From: Pseudanabaena sp. M085S1SP2A07QC
Lineage (GTDB): Bacteria; Cyanobacteriota; Cyanobacteriia; Pseudanabaenales; Pseudanabaenaceae
NCBI GenBank assembly: GCA_020404895.1
Contig: JADBWK010000064.1
Location: 1 to 64,000 of the forward strand
DNA length: 64,000 nt
Reading direction: 5' to 3'
Part shown: piece by piece, positions 59,750 through 64,000 of the stretch
Layout of the letters: every line of letters starts with the position of its first letter
How positions within the stretch are numbered: position 1 is the first letter of the stretch
Notes under the pieces: model-generated
Database searches by the model: none
Told to the model about the DNA's origin: nothing
The model's input: the letters and a program-made list of their open reading frames with translations, nothing else
Program-made: the position numbers and the translations under genes

Positions 59750-61189
59750 ATGTCCCTCAAGCCATCCTCCGAAGCTAATCCCCCTTTAGATGTCCTTGTC
59801 GTTGGGGCAGGAATATCAGGATTAACGATCGCTCATGAACTAGCGATCGCTAAACAATATCGTGTCTTGGTTGCGGAAGCTCAGGATCGTGTGGGTGGGG
59901 CAATAACAAGTGCTAAAAATAACGAAGGCTATCAATGGGAAGAAGGACCAAATAGTTTTCAGCCTGCTCCTGAACTATTACGTTTAGCCGTACAAGTTGG
60001 ACTCAAGGATGAATTGGTACTAGCCGATGGCAAATTACCCCGTTTCGTTTTTCTAAATGGCAAGTTAAACGCCTTACCCATGAGTCCACCTAGTGCGATC
60101 GCCTCCAATATTTTGACTTGGGGAGGAAAAACTCGGCTAGCTATTGGTGCGCTTGGCTTTGCCCGTCCAGCTATGGCTGGAGAAGAATCTGTCGATCAAT
60201 TCTTTTCTCGTCTATTAGGTAAACAAGCTGTTGAAAGATTAGTTGCACCGTTTATATCAGGGGTATACGCAGGAGATCCAAAGAAACTAAGTGCTAGTGC
60301 GGCTTTCTCGAAGATTTTTCGTTTAGAAAATAACTATAACGGGCTGCTAGCAGGAGCAATTCTTTCTGCTAAAGAACGTAAAGCCCAGAAGCTTTCTGAT
60401 CCGAATCTTCCCAAAGTTAAAACTGGTGAACTGGGATCATTTCGTGAAGGCATTAAGATGTTGCCTGAAGCAATCGCCACTAAGCTAAGAGAAAAAGGTG
60501 CGGTCGTCAAACAGCAATGGACTTTGCGATCGCTGGAAAAGCAAGGCGAAGTCTATATTTCTAAGTTCAATACACCAACGGGTGAAGAAACTTTGGCATC
60601 GCGATCGGTAGTTCTCAGTACCCCTGCTTATATCACCGCAAAACTTTTACAGGATTATTTACCAGCAGCTAGCCAAGCTTTAAATGAGATTTTCTATCCG
60701 ACTGTTGCTTGCGTGGTACTTGCCTACCCTAAGAGCGAATTTGCCTATGATATGAAAGGCTTTGGTAATCTGATCCCCCGCACTCAAGGGGTAAGAACTT
60801 TAGGCACGATCTGGTCTTCGAGCCTATTTGCTGGACGTGCTCCAGAAGGTTGGCAACTATTACTAAACTTTATCGGCGGGACGCTTGATCCTGCGCTAGC
60901 CAAACTTTCAGAATCAGAAATCATTGCCGCCGTGCACCAAGATTTGAAAAAGACTATTCTCAGACCTAATACGAAAGTAGAACCGAAAGCGATCGCAGTT
61001 CATGTCTGGGATAAAGCGATCCCCCAATACGAAATCGGACATTTAGAACGAATCGCTATTGTGGAAGCCGAATTACAGAAATCTCAAGGACTTTATGTTA
61101 GTGCCAATTTTATTGGCGGTGTGGCTCTCGGCGACTGCATCAAGCGGAGTTTGCTAGAAGCCAATAAAATTGATGCATATCTAAAGTAA
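59750..61189 (+). CDS. hemG: Protoporphyrinogen oxidase (FAD-dependent)
   Basis: VVGAGISGLTIAHEL, AEAQDRVGGAITS, EEGPNSFQP. Confidence 0.94.
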   Translation: MSLKPSSEANPPLDVLVVGAGISGLTIAHELAIAKQYRVLVAEAQDRVGGAITSAKNNEGYQWEEGPNSFQPAPELLRLAVQVGLKDELVLADGKLPRFVFLNGKLNALPMSPPSAIASNILTWGGKTRLAIGALGFARPAMAGEESVDQFFSRLLGKQAVERLVAPFISGVYAGDPKKLSASAAFSKIFRLENNYNGLLAGAILSAKERKAQKLSDPNLPKVKTGELGSFREGIKMLPEAIATKLREKGAVVKQQWTLRSLEKQGEVYISKFNTPTGEETLASRSVVLSTPAYITAKLLQDYLPAASQALNEIFYPTVACVVLAYPKSEFAYDMKGFGNLIPRTQGVRTLGTIWSSSLFAGRAPEGWQLLLNFIGGTLDPALAKLSESEIIAAVHQDLKKTILRPNTKVEPKAIAVHVWDKAIPQYEIGHLERIAIVEAELQKSQGLYVSANFIGGVALGDCIKRSLLEANKIDAYLK

Positions 61190-61218
61190 AGTTAGTCCGA
61201 CGCTATCTTCCTATTAGG

Positions 61219-61271
61219 TATAGCCAAAAAGTAAAAGCCTCGCGCAGCGAGGCTTTTACTTTTTGGCTATA
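61219..61271. terminator. Perfect 25-bp-arm palindrome
   Basis: tatagccaaaaagtaaaagcctcgc-gca-gcgaggcttttactttttggctata. Confidence 0.92.
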
Positions 61272-61308
61272 GGAGAAAGAACATAGGAAGTTCACTTTTG
61301 AATTGATT

Positions 61309-61863
61309 CTAGGCAGCTAAAAGATATTCAGAACCTTGATTTTGGGCATCAAAGTGATTTATGAAATTGCTAACACTAGGGAACACAGCAAACAATTGAT
61401 CAATTCTTGTAATCTCAAATACAAGACGAACTGAAGGTTGTTGAGAACAGAGTAACAAATTACTCTTGTGGGATTGCATTAGCCTTAAACATGCTAAGAG
61501 TTTTTGTAAACCTTGACTATCAATAAATTCTACATTTTCCATGTCAACAATCAGAACAGGAACTTCTTTATTGTTCATCATGACATTAGCTGAAACCCAA
61601 GACTCAACTTTAACAAGAAGTTCAGATCCTGCTAGGCTATCGAAATTGCTATTGGTAAGTTTAATTGTAAAAGCGGATTCGCTATTTTGACCTTGGGCGA
61701 AGGATAGCTGACTAACTTTAGTGATTGTATCCATTGTTCTTCCTTTTAGCTTGTTTAAGAGGGTGATAGTTTGAATTTTAATGCCGAGCATCTGATTTAG
61801 AAGTGAATCTAGATTGCTTGACATCGCAGACTTATTTCTTTCTTCTTGAGTTCTATTATTCAC
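61309..61863 (-). CDS. STAS domain (anti-sigma factor antagonist-like) protein
   Basis: VLIVDMENVEFIDSQGLQKLLACLRLMQ. Confidence 0.85.
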   Translation of the reverse strand: MNNRTQEERNKSAMSSNLDSLLNQMLGIKIQTITLLNKLKGRTMDTITKVSQLSFAQGQNSESAFTIKLTNSNFDSLAGSELLVKVESWVSANVMMNNKEVPVLIVDMENVEFIDSQGLQKLLACLRLMQSHKSNLLLCSQQPSVRLVFEITRIDQLFAVFPSVSNFINHFDAQNQGSEYLLAA

Positions 61864-62121
61864 GCTTTTCTATTTTGAGAAACCATTAATAGATATATAA
61901 AGGTTAGTAAAAAGAAGTTAAAAAGTTATATAAAAGTTACTTTCCTCGTCTTGATATAAATTTCCTGAAAACCATGTGTCTATATATACCAAAACAAGGC
62001 TGTAATCCTTAAGACGAAACTCTCTCCCGTTAAACCAAGAAGTCTACTACGCCCATTTCAAGTATTACTCAGGCTTCTAGTTTTTTATTGTTTACAACAA
62101 CTATCGATCAAACTAACTACG

Positions 62122-62168
62122 AGAAATTTTGTAAAAGTGTTGTTTCGCAACACTTTTACAAAATTTCT
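62122..62168. terminator. Perfect 21-bp-arm palindrome downstream of rimO
   Basis: agaaattttgtaaaagtgttg-tttcg-caacacttttacaaaatttct. Confidence 0.88.
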
Positions 62169-62205
62169 GAGTTTGGGTTTGAGCGCAAAATGTTGTAGGT
62201 ACTTC

Positions 62206-63585
62206 CTAGACAATTTCACCAAATAGATCGTAATGATCGGCAGCAGTAACTTTGACAGGAAACATTGAGCCTAGAGTTGCTTTGCCAAGAGGATCGCGGA
62301 CATAGACCACACCATCAACATCAGGAGCAAATCTTGCTGATCGCCCAATGAGTTCACCTGTGCCTGGATTTTCCTGCTCGATCAACACATCAACGGTTTT
62401 ACCGATCTCTAACTGGTTATTCTTGAAAGAAATTTCCTGTTGAGCTGCCATGATGTGATCGCGGCGGTCTTGTTTGACTTCTTCGGGTAATTGGTTTGGC
62501 AAATCAAAGGCAGGTGTACCTTCTTCAGCCGAGAACGTAAATACACCGACATGATCAAATTCATGACGCTTCACAAATTCTAGTAAATGCTCAAACTGAT
62601 CCTCAGTTTCCCCAGGGAATCCAACAATGAAGGTAGTACGAGTAACAGCATTGGGAAGTGCTGCTTTGAGTTGCTCCATGATCTTGTCATTGATCCGCCC
62701 TTGCCAAGGACGATTCATGGCTCTTAGTACATCAGGATGTGAATGTTGCAAAGGTAAATCTAGATAAGGAACCACGTTATGAGTGGACTTCATCGCATTG
62801 ATTACTTTTGGAGTAAGTCCTGTGGGATAGGCGTAATGCATTCTGATCCAAGGCACATCTACTTGCCCAAGAGCGGTTAAAAGTTCGGCAAGTCGGGGCT
62901 GACCATAAATATCTAAACCATAATTAGTAGTAATTTGTGAAATCAAAATAATTTCTTTTACACCTTCACTGGCTAAGCGATCGCATTCAGTCACAATCGA
63001 CTCAATTGATCGCGATCGCTGATCGCCGCGTAAATGGGGAATGATGCAAAATGCACAACGATAGTCACAACCTTCAGCTACGCGGACATAGGCAACAGCT
63101 TCATTGGTGGTGCGATATCGCGGTACGGTGTCATCAGCGATATAGGTAGGGACTTGAGTAACTTCTTTGACTCGTTCGCCTTTCTCGGCACGTTCAATTA
63201 CATCAACAATTTTTTGATAGTCGCCAGTACCAACAAGGGCAACTGCTTCAGGAATTTCATCAAGTAGTTCTTGCTGAAAGTGTTGCGCCATACAGCCAGC
63301 GATGACGATACGCTTGCCCATATCGGCTAGCTCAACCAATGTCCTCACGGATTCTCGCCGCGCATCTTCGATAAAGCTACAGGTATTAACAATCACATAA
63401 TCGGCTAGTTCTTCGTTGCTATCGACTTGATAGCCTGCTTGAACTAGTAATCCCAGCATGTGTTCAGTATCGACGCGGTTCTTTTCACAACCCAAGTGAG
63501 AGAAAGCGATTGTGGGTTTGACGGGTTGAACCAGATTGACCATATTTGTATTAACGCAATTTTTGGCGCACAAAATTTCAGACAT
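62206..63585 (-). CDS. rimO: Ribosomal protein S12 methylthiotransferase
   Basis: [40 protein letters not shown]. Confidence 0.95.
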   Translation of the reverse strand: MSEILCAKNCVNTNMVNLVQPVKPTIAFSHLGCEKNRVDTEHMLGLLVQAGYQVDSNEELADYVIVNTCSFIEDARRESVRTLVELADMGKRIVIAGCMAQHFQQELLDEIPEAVALVGTGDYQKIVDVIERAEKGERVKEVTQVPTYIADDTVPRYRTTNEAVAYVRVAEGCDYRCAFCIIPHLRGDQRSRSIESIVTECDRLASEGVKEIILISQITTNYGLDIYGQPRLAELLTALGQVDVPWIRMHYAYPTGLTPKVINAMKSTHNVVPYLDLPLQHSHPDVLRAMNRPWQGRINDKIMEQLKAALPNAVTRTTFIVGFPGETEDQFEHLLEFVKRHEFDHVGVFTFSAEEGTPAFDLPNQLPEEVKQDRRDHIMAAQQEISFKNNQLEIGKTVDVLIEQENPGTGELIGRSARFAPDVDGVVYVRDPLGKATLGSMFPVKVTAADHYDLFGEIV

Positions 63586-63641
63586 CCTAGCTTAACAAAA
63601 CTTAAGCACCATGCGATCGCAATGATTAAAACTTCAGCAAT

Positions 63642-64000
63642 TTAAAACTCAGAATTTTCGATCATGGGCTTTGCATTGCTTTTAACTCTCTCAGCGCAGC
63701 TTGTGGAAGTAGCTTGAACTAGTTTTGCCGTGGGTCCTAAAGTAACATCTTGATAAAGGCGATCAAATTCCCTTTGAAAATGCGCTGCTACAATCTCATT
63801 TTGAATGACAATTAAAACTTCATCGTTCGTATGATTTGCGGCTTTTGTCCAGTTGTGTGAACCTGTAAGAATTAAATTGCGATCAAGAATCGCAAACTTA
63901 TGATGCAAAGTATCTCCAGATACAAGATTGGGAATACCAACTGTTTTGATGGGTTGCTTCCATGCACTGCTTTTGCCTTTTTTACAATCTTGGGTGGATT
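63642..64000 (-). CDS. Phospholipase D-like nuclease, truncated by the window edge
   Basis: TLHHKFAILDRNLILTGSHNWTKAANHTNDEVLIVI (HxK...GSxN motif); frame stays open to the window end. Confidence 0.88.
   Translation of the reverse strand, partial: STQDCKKGKSSAWKQPIKTVGIPNLVSGDTLHHKFAILDRNLILTGSHNWTKAANHTNDEVLIVIQNEIVAAHFQREFDRLYQDVTLGPTAKLVQATSTSCAERVKSNAKPMIENSEF

Noticed and set aside
61980-62060. Possible tRNA-like or small-RNA sequence near aaggctgtaatccttaagacgaaactctctcccgttaaacc
   Set aside because: No consistent cloverleaf or T-arm consensus; insufficient evidence.

Overview
This is a cyanobacterial chromosome window. HIP1-type GCGATCGC octamers occur throughout, and ccs1, cobS, ctpA, thiO, hemG, rimO, leuB, dapF, cysK and cynS are present; the overall content resembles Pseudanabaena-like genomes. 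Housekeeping genes are interspersed with accessory modules: a type I restriction subunit (hsdR) with vapBC, a DUF559 protein and a broken higA; an AAA ATPase + TOPRIM-like (DUF3226-type) gene pair; a NACHT-type NTPase; an Eco47II-like restriction endonuclease with a C5-methyltransferase; and an NB-ARC-type NTPase. A pix/pil-like phototaxis operon, without cheA in the window, encodes an 1832-aa methyl-accepting protein with a very long acidic tail. One tRNA (Val, GAC) is present. Main observations: (1) A large family of long, near-perfect palindromes with locus-specific arms and a shared GC-NNN-GC apex. Several contain the stop codons, and sometimes the last codons, of one or both neighbouring genes. 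(2) Two accessory modules (vapBC and ATPase/TOPRIM) are each flanked by a diverged duplicate of the end of the adjacent gene (hsdR start, rlmD end). (3) A phased cluster of four perfect DnaA boxes lies next to an AT-rich stretch, a candidate oriC or DnaA-titration site. (4) Several MITE families have intact terminal inverted repeats and target-site duplications. (5) GC-rich dispersed repeats are inserted in frame in two coding sequences. All calls come from reading the sequence and the supplied ORF translations; no database search was run.
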